Positions 24,996 through 33,406 of a stretch of DNA of 46,935 nt are shown piece by piece. The notes under the pieces are model-generated. The model did not search any database and was not told where the DNA came from. It saw only the letters and a list, made by a program, of their open reading frames with translations. Every line of letters begins with the position of its first letter. Position 1 is the stretch's first letter. Both the position numbers and the translations under genes were made by a program. The DNA lies in contig JAISBU010000062.1 of the NCBI GenBank assembly GCA_031266015.1, positions 1 to 46,935 on the forward strand, given 5' to 3'. This DNA is from Prevotellaceae bacterium. GTDB taxonomy: Bacteria; Bacteroidota; Bacteroidia; Bacteroidales; UBA932.

Positions 24996-27680
24996 CTAGA
25001 ACCTGTAGTATACCTGCACAAAGAAGTTTACGCCAAAGCTGTAGTAGTACTTTGAGGGAAACGCATCTACCTTGTATTTTCCTTCAATTTGTCGAACGCG
25101 AGTCTGCTCGTATCCACCGGTCTTGTAGTGGTTGTTGAGTATGTTCTGCACGTTACCGTTGATACCTAAAAGTCCGCCGTGCAAGCGCCATGACGCTCCG
25201 CCAAAAACGTCAACGGTATAGGCCCATGGAAATTTTTCCTGCTCCGTTAGTTGATTACGCATAGCAGGATCTATCTCATTAGTTCCCGGATCTTTAACTC
25301 TATCTATAAAGCTCAGGGTGCGCCGGTCAAGGTACATATCGATGTAGGTATTACCGGCAATATTACCGGTAGCGCCTGCAAACCAGTACTTCGGCGAACG
25401 ATAGGTAAGCGTCAGCGTACCGGCAGTTTGCGGCGTACCGCCAAGCACATAGCCGCTCACGTATGATTTCTCTACTACTCCTACCTTTACCTGGCTATCC
25501 TCTACCTTGGTAACGTTGGGGTCAGAAGCGTAAATGTAGGCGCCGTGCGTAGCCGCAGCCTCAACGGTTAGCGTTGACGTCAGCTTGTACGACACACCCA
25601 GCTCAACGCCGGAGTACTGCTTGTTCAAACCATATGTAACGTACTCTATCAATGCGCCAGCCTTATTTGCCAGCTCATTGTCGGTATTTTCATCGTAGAA
25701 AGTTCTCACCTCCGACAAATCCTGCGCCAGGGTATAAAACGCAGCCGCCTTAATGCGCAAAGATGAACCGCGGAATATGTAGGCAAGATCGCCTGTGTAT
25801 ACTTTCTCGGTTTGCAGCTCCAATCCCTTATCGTCTAAGGCCAAATCAGCATAGCGTATTTGCAGGTAGGAGTTGCGGAAAAGCGGCGGTCTGGTTTGCC
25901 ATCCGGCATTTGCGGTTAAAAAGTGCCTTCCGGTAATTTTGTAGGTGGCGTTTGCCTTTACGCCTCCCGTTACAAATCGCTGCGCCTCGGATTGCCCATA
26001 GGAATGACCTTCATTAGTACTCTCTACCCGGGCGTTTTTCATATGGCCATCGCGCCAAAACTCTGTATAGCCAACCGTTCCGGCCACAAAAAAGTCAAAC
26101 TTATTCAGCTTAACCTGAGCCTCAGCCCAGGCGCTCGCCTCATTTTGGTGTATATCATAGTCGTACCCAAACTTATCGCCCTTATACTTACGCAGCTGGC
26201 TGGGCGACTCATTCATATCATTGAATGACAGCGCATAAGGGTCAAGAGGCGATACATCTGTACCCAGCACATACTTGTCCAGGTTAAGGTAGTAATCGGC
26301 TCCCAAGGGATCAAGCACGGTCTGATAAAAAGAACCCTTATACATCTTGCCTTCCACACCACCATATAATGAGATATAGCGGTTCAGATGGTGGTTGTAG
26401 TTTACGTAACCGCTCAACGTAGTCTGGTCGTTGCGGTACTCCTTTAAGATGGTCATAGCTTGCCAGCCCGAATCCGCCCTGTTAATCCCATAGTTGGCGG
26501 CGTAGTTACCCTCATATAAGGCCTGCCAGTCAATTTGTGTAACCTTTGTATTGTTGCTTCTCCACTCATTTTCCATGAGATTTGCTATCGAACCGTATGG
26601 TCTGCTGGCAGTTGTATTTTCTGGGTTATCGGCATCGTTGTAGCGGGGCAGCTTACGATAGTAGTCAGGGCGCGGGTCGTTGCCCTCAAACCAGTCTAAG
26701 GCCGAGGTACCGTTACGTCCGGTTTGCACGGCAAGCCCTGCCTCCAGCTTAGATTTTTCGTTTATAGTCCAAAAGTAGTTAAGCATAGCCACCGGCAGGT
26801 GCGTGTTACGAATCTTTGCGCTGCGCTTTTCGCCATCCTGATACCCCCAGTTAGGGTTGTACTGGTAATCTCTCATATCGTACACGTCCTGAACCACCGC
26901 GCTGCTCATACCTCTTCTTATGGGAGCGCCAAAAATGGTAAAGTTTACGGAATGGTTGGCATTCAGCTTCTTTTCTGCGGCAAAGAAATACGAGTATGCC
27001 TCGTAGGGCGTTCCGTCCATAAAGCCCTCGTTGGCTAAGCGGGCCGAGGCCGACGCCGTAAACGCCCAGCCATTATTCATAAGGCCGGTTGAGTAGGTAG
27101 CCATCAAACGGGTTGCATAGGTACGGTTAGAGGCGCCTATTGACGCGCTCGCCTGCTTTCTGTACCCCGATGCCCGTGTGCTGTAGGTGGTAGTTCCGGC
27201 AAAGTTACCAAACGACAGCTCCGACGGAGCCAACCCGTACCTTGTAGTATAGTTGCGCAGCACATCGTTCAAGCCACCCCATACGGCATAGTTGGCATAG
27301 CCCGTTTCAGGATCTCGAAACGAAAACCCGTTAAAGTATACCGAGGAGTAATCTGAGCGATATCCGCGCGGGTTAAAGCGGAAAGAGCTCAAGTTGTACT
27401 GCACCTGCGATACAAACACATCGCGCGAGGCGCCCAGCAAACCTGAAACACCCTGACTTCCACCCTCTTCCTCGTCAGCGTCCAGCTCTACCACCTCAGA
27501 GGTACTCAAGTCCAGCTCAATCAAAGCATCCGTTGCGGATTGCGGAAAACGTGGTCCAACACCCACCGCCGCCGGCTGGTCTATAGAGCCAAAGGCGCGG
27601 GTTGTATCGCTAGAGGGCTGCGCCAGCGCCACCCCTGAAAAGGCCCAAAGAATTAGGCATCCGAGTATACATTTTCTCAT
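24996..27680 (-). CDS. TonB-dependent outer-membrane receptor
   Basis: An 894-residue outer-membrane protein with a signal peptide (1-20, ending ALAQ), an acidic segment (VVELDADEEEGG near residue 62) that may act as TonB box region, a short plug-like region (about 75-190, with RGYRSDYSSVYFNG), and a long beta-barrel rich in Y, N and G ending in the aromatic pattern VYYRF. The CarboxypepD_reg domain of SusC proteins is lacking, and no SusD follows. It heads an operon with two lipoproteins. Given the secreted nucleases on one side and nucleotidases on the other, import of oligonucleotides or nucleotides is a reasonable inference, not shown by sequence. The leader carries a G12 tract and 21-bp repeats. 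Confidence 0.87.
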   Translation of the reverse strand: MRKCILGCLILWAFSGVALAQPSSDTTRAFGSIDQPAAVGVGPRFPQSATDALIELDLSTSEVVELDADEEEGGSQGVSGLLGASRDVFVSQVQYNLSSFRFNPRGYRSDYSSVYFNGFSFRDPETGYANYAVWGGLNDVLRNYTTRYGLAPSELSFGNFAGTTTYSTRASGYRKQASASIGASNRTYATRLMATYSTGLMNNGWAFTASASARLANEGFMDGTPYEAYSYFFAAEKKLNANHSVNFTIFGAPIRRGMSSAVVQDVYDMRDYQYNPNWGYQDGEKRSAKIRNTHLPVAMLNYFWTINEKSKLEAGLAVQTGRNGTSALDWFEGNDPRPDYYRKLPRYNDADNPENTTASRPYGSIANLMENEWRSNNTKVTQIDWQALYEGNYAANYGINRADSGWQAMTILKEYRNDQTTLSGYVNYNHHLNRYISLYGGVEGKMYKGSFYQTVLDPLGADYYLNLDKYVLGTDVSPLDPYALSFNDMNESPSQLRKYKGDKFGYDYDIHQNEASAWAEAQVKLNKFDFFVAGTVGYTEFWRDGHMKNARVESTNEGHSYGQSEAQRFVTGGVKANATYKITGRHFLTANAGWQTRPPLFRNSYLQIRYADLALDDKGLELQTEKVYTGDLAYIFRGSSLRIKAAAFYTLAQDLSEVRTFYDENTDNELANKAGALIEYVTYGLNKQYSGVELGVSYKLTSTLTVEAAATHGAYIYASDPNVTKVEDSQVKVGVVEKSYVSGYVLGGTPQTAGTLTLTYRSPKYWFAGATGNIAGNTYIDMYLDRRTLSFIDRVKDPGTNEIDPAMRNQLTEQEKFPWAYTVDVFGGASWRLHGGLLGINGNVQNILNNHYKTGGYEQTRVRQIEGKYKVDAFPSKYYYSFGVNFFVQVYYRF

Positions 27681-27789
27681 ATCTGTTAAATAATTAAAAG
27701 GGAATGTGTTTACTACTCATTACTATATGTTTGGCTCAAGATTTGGAATAATGTTTTTTTTCGGCAGCTCTTAATTGTAAGCTAAGCAG

Positions 27790-28110
27790 CTACTTGTACT
27801 TGTGCTTTATACCCGAGCTGCGCTCTACTACGGAAAATTCCGATACGTATTTGGAAGTTTCGGATACGTATAGGGAAAAGCTATAGACGTCTCCGGAAAG
27901 CTCCGAGACGTCTTTGGAAAATGACGGTAAAAACCATGAAACATGCGGCACATCAGCGGGATATGCCGATGCGCAACAGGCGCCTCTAAAGAGGCGCTCC
28001 GGCGTAACTGTCTGAAAATTAAGCGGTTGGGGGGGGGGGGTAAAATTAAACATGCCAAAAACCGGAAGGTTCTCGTTGCGCGTGGCGGCGATGTTTAAAG
28101 TGTTTTTCAT
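27790..28110 (-). CDS. Small ORF of doubtful coding value
   Basis: A 106-codon frame (MKNTLNIAATRNENLPVFGM at its start) runs through the G12 tract, read as PPPQP, and the 21-bp repeats, read as heptads DVSELSG, DVYSFSL, YVSETSK and YVSEFSV. There is no clear ribosome binding site, and I recognise no family. A change of one G would shift the frame. It may be a variable leader peptide, a remnant, or just an open frame through a repeat. Confidence 0.25.
   Translation of the reverse strand: MKNTLNIAATRNENLPVFGMFNFTPPPQPLNFQTVTPERLFRGACCASAYPADVPHVSWFLPSFSKDVSELSGDVYSFSLYVSETSKYVSEFSVVERSSGIKHKYK
27843..27926. repeat. 21-bp tandem repeats x4 with palindromic starts
   Basis: Units begin at 27843, 27864, 27885 and 27906, exactly 21 bp apart. 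The first two start with ATACGTAT and the last two with AGACGTCT, both perfect 8-bp palindromes sharing ACGT. GGAA or GGGAAA follows at a fixed place in each unit. Confidence 0.85.
28029..28040. repeat. Homopolymeric tract of 12 G
   Basis: Twelve uninterrupted G (C on the minus strand) lie about 350 bp before the TonB receptor start. Tracts of this length are prone to slippage and to sequencing error. Confidence 0.9.
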
Positions 28111-28232
28111 GATGCTTGAATTTTCCGGTGCAAAAAACAGGAAAAATTTAGATGACTAAGGTAAGGGTTAATTTTTCAACTTTGTTACACTTGCCAGATT
28201 TTTAACATTGTTTTTTATAAACAGCTTGTTGA

Positions 28233-28240
28233 CAAATATA
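28233..28240 (-). promoter_or_regulatory. Possible -7 element TATATTTG toward the TonB receptor
   Basis: This is an exact TAnnTTTG match on the minus strand with TTG at 28260-28258, a 17-bp spacer. If used, the receptor mRNA has a leader over 500 nt containing the G12 tract and 21-bp repeats. Confidence 0.4.
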
Positions 28241-28275
28241 AGGGTATGATAAGAGTACAATTCATTTTTTATACC

Positions 28276-28283
28276 TATTTTTG
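28276..28283 (+). promoter_or_regulatory. -7 element TATTTTTG for the phosphatase gene
   Basis: An exact TAnnTTTG match 19 bp before the ATG at 28303. No good -33 box is seen. Confidence 0.4.
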
Positions 28284-28302
28284 AAAATAAAAATCATAAG
28301 CT

Positions 28303-29361
28303 ATGAAAAATTGTAAAATCTTACCTTTAGGCCTGGCAGCGCTTGCACTTTTGCTTGCGGCTACCGGTTTTGCTCAAAAGCAAAAGTATATGGCGGCATG
28401 TGTGGCATTCTATAATATAGAGAACCTTTTTGACACCATAAAATCGCCGGATACCAACGATAGCGACTTCTTGCCGGATGGCCCCTACAAGTGGACTTCG
28501 GAAAAATACTGGCATAAGCAGCGTAACATTGCATCTGTCATACGCCAAATAGGTAACGAAATGCTACCGGCCGGCCCTACGCTACTCGGCCTTTGCGAAA
28601 TAGAGAATCGCACGGTGGTTGAAGACCTTATCAAAACTGCGCCCATTGATAAAATGGGCTACGAGATAGCCTATGAGCCCTCGCCCGACGCCCGTGGCGT
28701 TGGCGTAGCGCTGATATACCAGCAAAATAGATTTAAGGTATTAGGTATGCGCTCTGCCATCCTGACAATTCCCTCAATACCGGACTTTCGCACTAGAAAC
28801 CAGCTGGTCGTATCCGGAGTGCTTGACGGAACAGATACGCTGCACGTAGTAGTAATGCACTGGCCCTCGAAGCGGGGTGGCGAAAAAAGCAGCAAGCCGC
28901 TACGTGATGGCGCCGCTCAGCTTTGCCGCAGCGTAGTGGATTCTCTATACGCCGCCAATGCAAACGCCAAAATTATACTGATGGGCGACCTCAACGACGA
29001 CCCCACAAGCAAAAGCGTTGTAAAGGTGCTGGGCGCACGTGCCACTCCCGAAAAAACAGAGAAGGGCGGCATATACAATCCTGCCTACAAAATGTTTAAA
29101 GACGGTACTGGCTCTTACGCCTGGGATGACAGCTGGAACCTGATTGATCAAATTATGGTATCGCAGCCGCTGTTGGGTAAAGATTACAGCAGCTACAAGT
29201 TCCTTCGCTACAAAATTTTTAACGCTGATTTTCTAAAGCAAAAAGACGGGCGTTACGCAGGCTATCCGTGGCGTACATTCTCCGGCACCACCTTTGTAGG
29301 AGGATATAGCGACCACTTTCCGGTTTACATGTTCCTGGTAAAAACGCTACCGGAGCAATAG
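28303..29361 (+). CDS. Exported endonuclease/exonuclease/phosphatase family protein
   Basis: A 352-residue protein with a signal peptide (1-24, ending GFAQ) and an EEP fold like DNase I and ExoIII. Motifs: FYNIENLFD (about 36-44), the catalytic metal-binding glutamate in GLCEIEN (near 98), HWPSKRGGE, GDLNDDP (near 228) and the terminal SDHFPVY (near 336) with the catalytic histidine. All main EEP residues are present, so it should be an active phosphodiesterase or nuclease. There is no sorting domain, so it is probably periplasmic. It shares an intergenic region with the divergent TonB receptor and precedes a nucleotidase, which fits trimming of imported oligonucleotides. Confidence 0.88.
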   Translation: MKNCKILPLGLAALALLLAATGFAQKQKYMAACVAFYNIENLFDTIKSPDTNDSDFLPDGPYKWTSEKYWHKQRNIASVIRQIGNEMLPAGPTLLGLCEIENRTVVEDLIKTAPIDKMGYEIAYEPSPDARGVGVALIYQQNRFKVLGMRSAILTIPSIPDFRTRNQLVVSGVLDGTDTLHVVVMHWPSKRGGEKSSKPLRDGAAQLCRSVVDSLYAANANAKIILMGDLNDDPTSKSVVKVLGARATPEKTEKGGIYNPAYKMFKDGTGSYAWDDSWNLIDQIMVSQPLLGKDYSSYKFLRYKIFNADFLKQKDGRYAGYPWRTFSGTTFVGGYSDHFPVYMFLVKTLPEQ

Positions 29362-29382
29362 CTCATTCATCTGCAAAAAGTT

Positions 29383-29430
29383 TGAGAGTGGCTGGTTTTT
29401 ACCGACAAGGTCACTCTCATTATTTTTTTT
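29383..29430 (+). terminator. Intrinsic terminator after the EEP gene
   Basis: TGAGAGTG and CACTCTCA form an 8-bp stem with a 21-nt loop, followed by TTATTTTTTTT. Some read-through into the nucleotidase gene 28 bp later is possible. Confidence 0.75.
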
Positions 29431-29457
29431 AATACGACTCATATAAAAATACCAGCC

Positions 29458-30864
29458 ATGAAAAACATTTTCCGTCTACTCATTCTACTGCTTGTCCTAT
29501 CAACAAGCTGTCGTCCGCAAGAAACCGAAGTGGTCATTCTTTCCCTTAACGACTTGCATGCCAAAATAGACAATCTTGATAAGGTTGCAACCTACGTAGC
29601 CGAGCAGCGCGCGCAGCATCCCAACGTGCTGCTGCTTTCGGCGGGAGATCTTTTTTCCGGTAACCCCGCTGTTGACTACTACCATGACAAGGGCTACCCC
29701 ATTATTGATGTAATGAATGATATCCGCTTCGATGTCAGCACCATTGGCAACCACGAGTTCGATTACGGGCAAACCACGCTGGCACAACGAATTGCTCAGG
29801 CAAAGTTTCCATTCGTCTGTGCAAACATCAGCACCGACAGCAGCCCGCTTACACCTTTTAAACCTTACGTATTTTTTACGAAATCGGGAGAAAAAATCTG
29901 CGTAGTCGGCCTCATACAAGAGCATCCGGAAACGCACGTCGATAAGATAAAGAAGCTGCACTTTACGAATCCGATTGATGAGCTCGAAAAGTATCTTTCG
30001 CTACGCGCCCAAAGCGACGTTCTTGTGGCGCTCACACACATGGGCGTTCAGGAGGACTCGCTGCTGGCGGTGCGATACAAGGAGCTGGATCTGATTGTTG
30101 GCGGGCACTCGCATACTCAGCTTGACACAGGAATGCTTGTCAACGGAGTATTGGTTACGCAGGCCGCAAAATACGTGCAGCATATCGGCCGTACAACGCT
30201 AACCATACGCAATGGCAAAGTGGTGGCCAAGCGCAACCGGCTGGTTGATGTTTCACAGCTGACGCAAAAAGATACGCTCATTTCCAAAAAAATTAAGGAG
30301 TACAACAGCAATCCGGAGCTAAGTAAGGTTGTAGCTACCCTCAAAAACGCTATCAACAATGCTATTGATATAGGCAACTTTTTTTGTGATGCCGTTCGTG
30401 CGGAAATTAACGTTGATATAGCTTTCCAGAATAGATTCGGAGTACGTATTGACACACTGTACAGCGGCGCGGTTACGGTGAGCGACCTGTACCGGGCAGA
30501 TCCATTTGGCAATGAGGTGATACGCTTTGAGATGACCGGAGCGGAAGTTGCAAAGTTCATTACCGACAACTACAACACCTTCCAGCGGTTGGATTTATGC
30601 GCATCCGGCATCAGCTACAAAATTTTTGTCAGGGAGCATCAGGTTGAATCGGTAAGCGTTATAATGGCAAACGGCCAACCTCTTGATGGCAAGAAGAAAT
30701 ACTCTGTAGCCATGAACAGCTACATGGCCACGGCCTACCGGCTACCGGTAAAAGACAAAGGAGTGGGAGTAGGAAAATCTACCGTAGAAGCTACCATCGA
30801 CTACTTATCAAAACATAAAGCCATAGCATACCCTCGCCAAATAAGAGGCGTGATTAAAAAATAG
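29458..30864 (+). CDS. 5'-nucleotidase/2',3'-cyclic phosphodiesterase family lipoprotein
   Basis: A 468-residue exported metallophosphatase. The signal ends STSC with Cys18 as lipidation site. The metallophosphatase domain has NDLHA (31-35), GDLFSG, GNHEFDYG (near 97), ALTHMG and GGHSHT (near 215), the full two-metal set of the UshA/CpdB family. The C-terminal 5'-nucleotidase domain (about 275-440) has QNRFGVR where the family usually has an NGGIR-type loop, and TVSDLYRADPFGNEV. It would strip phosphate from nucleotides to give nucleosides. The NupG-like transporter lies convergently beyond a shared terminator, so the product and its importer are side by side. Confidence 0.9.
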   Translation: MKNIFRLLILLLVLSTSCRPQETEVVILSLNDLHAKIDNLDKVATYVAEQRAQHPNVLLLSAGDLFSGNPAVDYYHDKGYPIIDVMNDIRFDVSTIGNHEFDYGQTTLAQRIAQAKFPFVCANISTDSSPLTPFKPYVFFTKSGEKICVVGLIQEHPETHVDKIKKLHFTNPIDELEKYLSLRAQSDVLVALTHMGVQEDSLLAVRYKELDLIVGGHSHTQLDTGMLVNGVLVTQAAKYVQHIGRTTLTIRNGKVVAKRNRLVDVSQLTQKDTLISKKIKEYNSNPELSKVVATLKNAINNAIDIGNFFCDAVRAEINVDIAFQNRFGVRIDTLYSGAVTVSDLYRADPFGNEVIRFEMTGAEVAKFITDNYNTFQRLDLCASGISYKIFVREHQVESVSVIMANGQPLDGKKKYSVAMNSYMATAYRLPVKDKGVGVGKSTVEATIDYLSKHKAIAYPRQIRGVIKK

Positions 30865-30892
30865 CGCTTTGCAAAATGCTGCCGCTAAAAAC

Positions 30893-30934
30893 CCAAAGGC
30901 TTGATTCATAAACTTCTATGAATCAAGCCTTTGG
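30893..30934. terminator. Bidirectional terminator between nucleotidase and nupG
   Basis: An 18-bp perfect stem (CCAAAGGCTTGATTCATA and its complement) with a 6-nt loop lies between two converging genes. T-rich or A-rich tails flank both sides. Confidence 0.92.
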
Positions 30935-30955
30935 AATTTTATATACCTCTAATAC

Positions 30956-32242
30956 TTAATGCTTTATAACAAATTTAGCTTTAGGATCGTGCTTATACTT
31001 GAATACGATTGCAAACAGCGTTGCAATTACCAAAGCATATCCGGCAAAAACGAGCCATACATTTGGCAGAGCGGGAATATTCCAAACAATAGAACCACCG
31101 CTTCGTGTAAACCAAGTTGTTATTACAAGTCCGGCAACAATGTTCCCCAGCACGGCGCCTACACCGTTAGTCATTAGCATAAAAACGCCCTGTGCCGACG
31201 ATTGTATTTTTGAGTCGGTATTTTGCTCAACAAACAGCGCCCCCGAAATATTAAAGAAGTCGAAAGCCATACCGTAAACTATACACGAAACTACAACCAA
31301 GCCTAATCCTAATTCCGAGTTGTTACTTACCCCAAACAATCCGAAGCGGATAACCCATGCTATCATGCTAATGAGCATTACCTTTTTAATACCGAATTTA
31401 CGCATAAAAAACGGAATGGCAAGAATGAACAGCGTTTCGGAAATTTGCGAAATAGAAAGTATGATGGTCGAAAAGTTATATACAATCGTACCTTCGGGAA
31501 AAACGTTTATGTCCTGCAAAAAAGCGTCGCCATAAGCATTGGTGAGCTGCAGTGCGCCACCAAGCAGCAAGCTGAATATAAAGAATATCGCCATCTTCTT
31601 TTGCTTGAATAGCACAAAGGCTTGCAAACCCAGCTTTTCTACCAGCGTCTTCTTTTTTGCGGCGGTTTCTTTTTCCTTTACAATGGCAGGTAGCAAAGTG
31701 AATGAAAATATGGACAGGCAGAATGCGCCTATAGCCGAAATAATAAACGAAACTTTTATGCTCTGTCCCAAGCCCCATTCTTTGGTAAAAAGATTGGTAA
31801 GCCACATGGCGGCAATAAAACCAACCGTTCCCCAAACACGTATCGGCGGAAAGTGTAAGGTAGGGTCCTTTCCTTCGGCTTTTAAAATACTGAACCCAAT
31901 GGCATTATCTAATCCTATGGTTGGCATATAAAAACACATGGCAAGCAGTAATACCCAGAAGAACGGCATTGGGGCGTCAATTAGCGGCAAAAAACACATG
32001 GTTACACCAAAAAGCAGGTGCAAAAAGGCGTATACATAGTTTGCCTTCCACTTATCGGCTAAAATACCAAACAATGTTGGCATTACCAGCGAAGCAAAGC
32101 CCATGGTAGAAAATACCAGGCCAAATTGCGAGCCATCCCAATTTTTTTCTTTGAAACCATACGACGCCAGCGTCATCATCCACGCTCCCCAAACAAAAAA
32201 TTGCAGGAAGTTCATCAACATCAACCGTAATTTTATGCTCAT
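30956..32242 (-). CDS. nupG: Nucleoside:H+ symporter, NupG/MFS family
   Basis: A 428-residue inner-membrane protein with about 12 hydrophobic helices. The N-terminus (LRLMLMNFLQFFVWGAWMMT) and the central FPPIRVWGTVGFIAAMW closely match NupG of E. coli, a proton-coupled nucleoside importer. YMPTIGLDNAIGF is also a family segment. It is read toward the nucleotidase gene, with the terminator shared. Together they suggest nucleotides dephosphorylated in the periplasm and nucleosides taken into the cell. The other choice is XapB, a xanthosine-preferring relative; sequence alone cannot separate them. Confidence 0.9.
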   Translation of the reverse strand: MSIKLRLMLMNFLQFFVWGAWMMTLASYGFKEKNWDGSQFGLVFSTMGFASLVMPTLFGILADKWKANYVYAFLHLLFGVTMCFLPLIDAPMPFFWVLLLAMCFYMPTIGLDNAIGFSILKAEGKDPTLHFPPIRVWGTVGFIAAMWLTNLFTKEWGLGQSIKVSFIISAIGAFCLSIFSFTLLPAIVKEKETAAKKKTLVEKLGLQAFVLFKQKKMAIFFIFSLLLGGALQLTNAYGDAFLQDINVFPEGTIVYNFSTIILSISQISETLFILAIPFFMRKFGIKKVMLISMIAWVIRFGLFGVSNNSELGLGLVVVSCIVYGMAFDFFNISGALFVEQNTDSKIQSSAQGVFMLMTNGVGAVLGNIVAGLVITTWFTRSGGSIVWNIPALPNVWLVFAGYALVIATLFAIVFKYKHDPKAKFVIKH

Positions 32243-32317
32243 AATTTTAGCTATTTTATGTGTTTAGACCCGCAAGATACAAAAAAAGATGTGATTATCC
32301 GCAACCTTACCCAAAGT

Positions 32318-32449
32318 TTATTGCAGGGTAGTATCAGAAGCGTTAAATGTACCGGGTCCGTGCGCAGGTAGCTGCTCGTTAAACTCAAAGGCTGCTTTAA
32401 GTACCTTGTACCCAACGAAGCGGGATTTTGCGGTTGGCGTATTTTCCAT
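32318..32449 (-). CDS. Orphan 43-codon frame, perhaps a gene fragment
   Basis: MENTPTAKSRFVGYKVLKAA opens a 43-residue frame read in the direction of nupG, ending 75 bp before that gene's start. The composition looks protein-like, and the FVGYKVLKAAFEFNE stretch faintly recalls the start of SecB-like proteins, but this is weak. It may be the N-terminal piece of a lost prophage or accessory gene. Confidence 0.3.
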   Translation of the reverse strand: MENTPTAKSRFVGYKVLKAAFEFNEQLPAHGPGTFNASDTTLQ

Positions 32450-32475
32450 TAATTATATCATTTTTATGCCGCTAA

Positions 32476-32718
32476 AGCGTACTGCCGCAGGAGGAGTTTA
32501 AAAAGCGCGGCGGAGCGCTCCTGGGCGCCTACAACGGCTACCAGAAGACCGAGTACAACACGCTCGTGAGCCGCGCCCGCACCGCCAAGCAGTGGGAGCG
32601 GTTTAAGGAGGATAAAGCCTTATACCCGAACATTGAATGGGAACTTGCTGACCGCGCCAACATGCGCGAGCTGCTGATATACGCCAACGGGCAGCGGTAC
32701 AGGTTTACCAGGCCCTAA
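32476..32718 (+). pseudogene. Mu-like phage head protein fragment (gpF-type C-terminus)
   Basis: An open frame with no start codon of its own reads GAYNGYQKTEYNTLVSRART, then AKQWERFKEDKALYPNIEWE. Such text is typical of the Mu F-like minor head proteins of Bacteroidetes phages. The usual downstream part with the conserved EH and C residues is replaced by a short unrelated ending (RYRFTRP). Base use is GC-rich, unlike the AT-rich flanks. It is a broken fragment. Confidence 0.6.
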
Positions 32719-32860
32719 AACCCCGAATGGCGAACAAGTGCAAAAGCCTTTGTCCGCCATTCGGTTCTACCGACTACGCAGGTCGGCATCACAAAGGTAG
32801 TACTTTTTTGGTTAAACCCAAATTTTTTACCGTTTAATTTACAATTAACCCCCTACAACA

Positions 32861-32947
32861 ATGACCCCGAAAGAGCTGGAAAAAAAGCTGGAAAGCATAC
32901 CCATTGCGCTGGATAGCTGGGTGCATAAGGATGCGCCCACCATCTGA
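32861..32947 (+). pseudogene. Phage virion morphogenesis protein fragment (N-terminus)
   Basis: MTPKELEKKLESIPIALDSW is the opening of a small phage protein; proteins of the virion morphogenesis (Mu gpG-like) family often begin this way and follow the F-like gene. The frame stops after 28 codons, just where the conserved DHF segment should come. Its order after the F-like fragment supports a Mu-like prophage origin. Confidence 0.5.
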
Positions 32948-33398
32948 GGAGAATTGTTAGTACCATTGGACTAGCGCACGTGCTTTTTGCGCACGCTAAT
33001 TCGTGTTGAGTTTACCTTTGCTGAAAGCAGGTTAATTTTTTGGTAAAAGGTGGGAATTACATATTAGTCTTTTGGCATTTTTTTACGCGCTGAAATTTGG
33101 TCGATTTTCTAATGAATGAATAAAAGTTTCACCTTTGGTAAAAGTATCTCACAAACCTTATCTTGTTCGCATGGGCTTTGCAGAGCCTCCGGCGTGGATA
33201 GGGTAGTGGGGTGCTTTTTTGTTGGAATAGAGCCTGATATTTCTGAGGCGGCATTTGTGCCTATTTATACTTAATGAACGTAATATATTGATAGTGAGAC
33301 TGTAATACTTGATTTGTACAAAGTAGCGTGTTTTTGTAATTTAACATATTGCAAGATTCTCCGTTACCTTAAATCTTCTCTTTTTACTTAAAAATTCC

Positions 33399-33406
33399 TA
33401 CCTTTG
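33399..33406 (+). promoter_or_regulatory. -7 element TACCTTTG for bamD
   Basis: An exact TAnnTTTG match 22 bp before the bamD GTG start. The leader would be about 15 nt. No clear -33 TTTG is present. Confidence 0.6.

Larger units (their letters stand above)
27681..28302. other. Divergent intergenic region between TonB receptor and phosphatase genes
   Basis: A 622-bp region with possible promoters in both directions (28233-28240 minus, 28276-28283 plus), a homopolymer of 12 G, four 21-bp repeats with palindromic starts, and a small hairpin (27980-27997). A 106-codon frame on the minus strand crosses most of it. Confidence 0.6.

Noticed and set aside
33013..33230. Small RNA gene after the TACCTTTG element at 33013
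   Set aside because: There is a promoter-like element but no clear RNA fold or terminator; not enough to call a gene.
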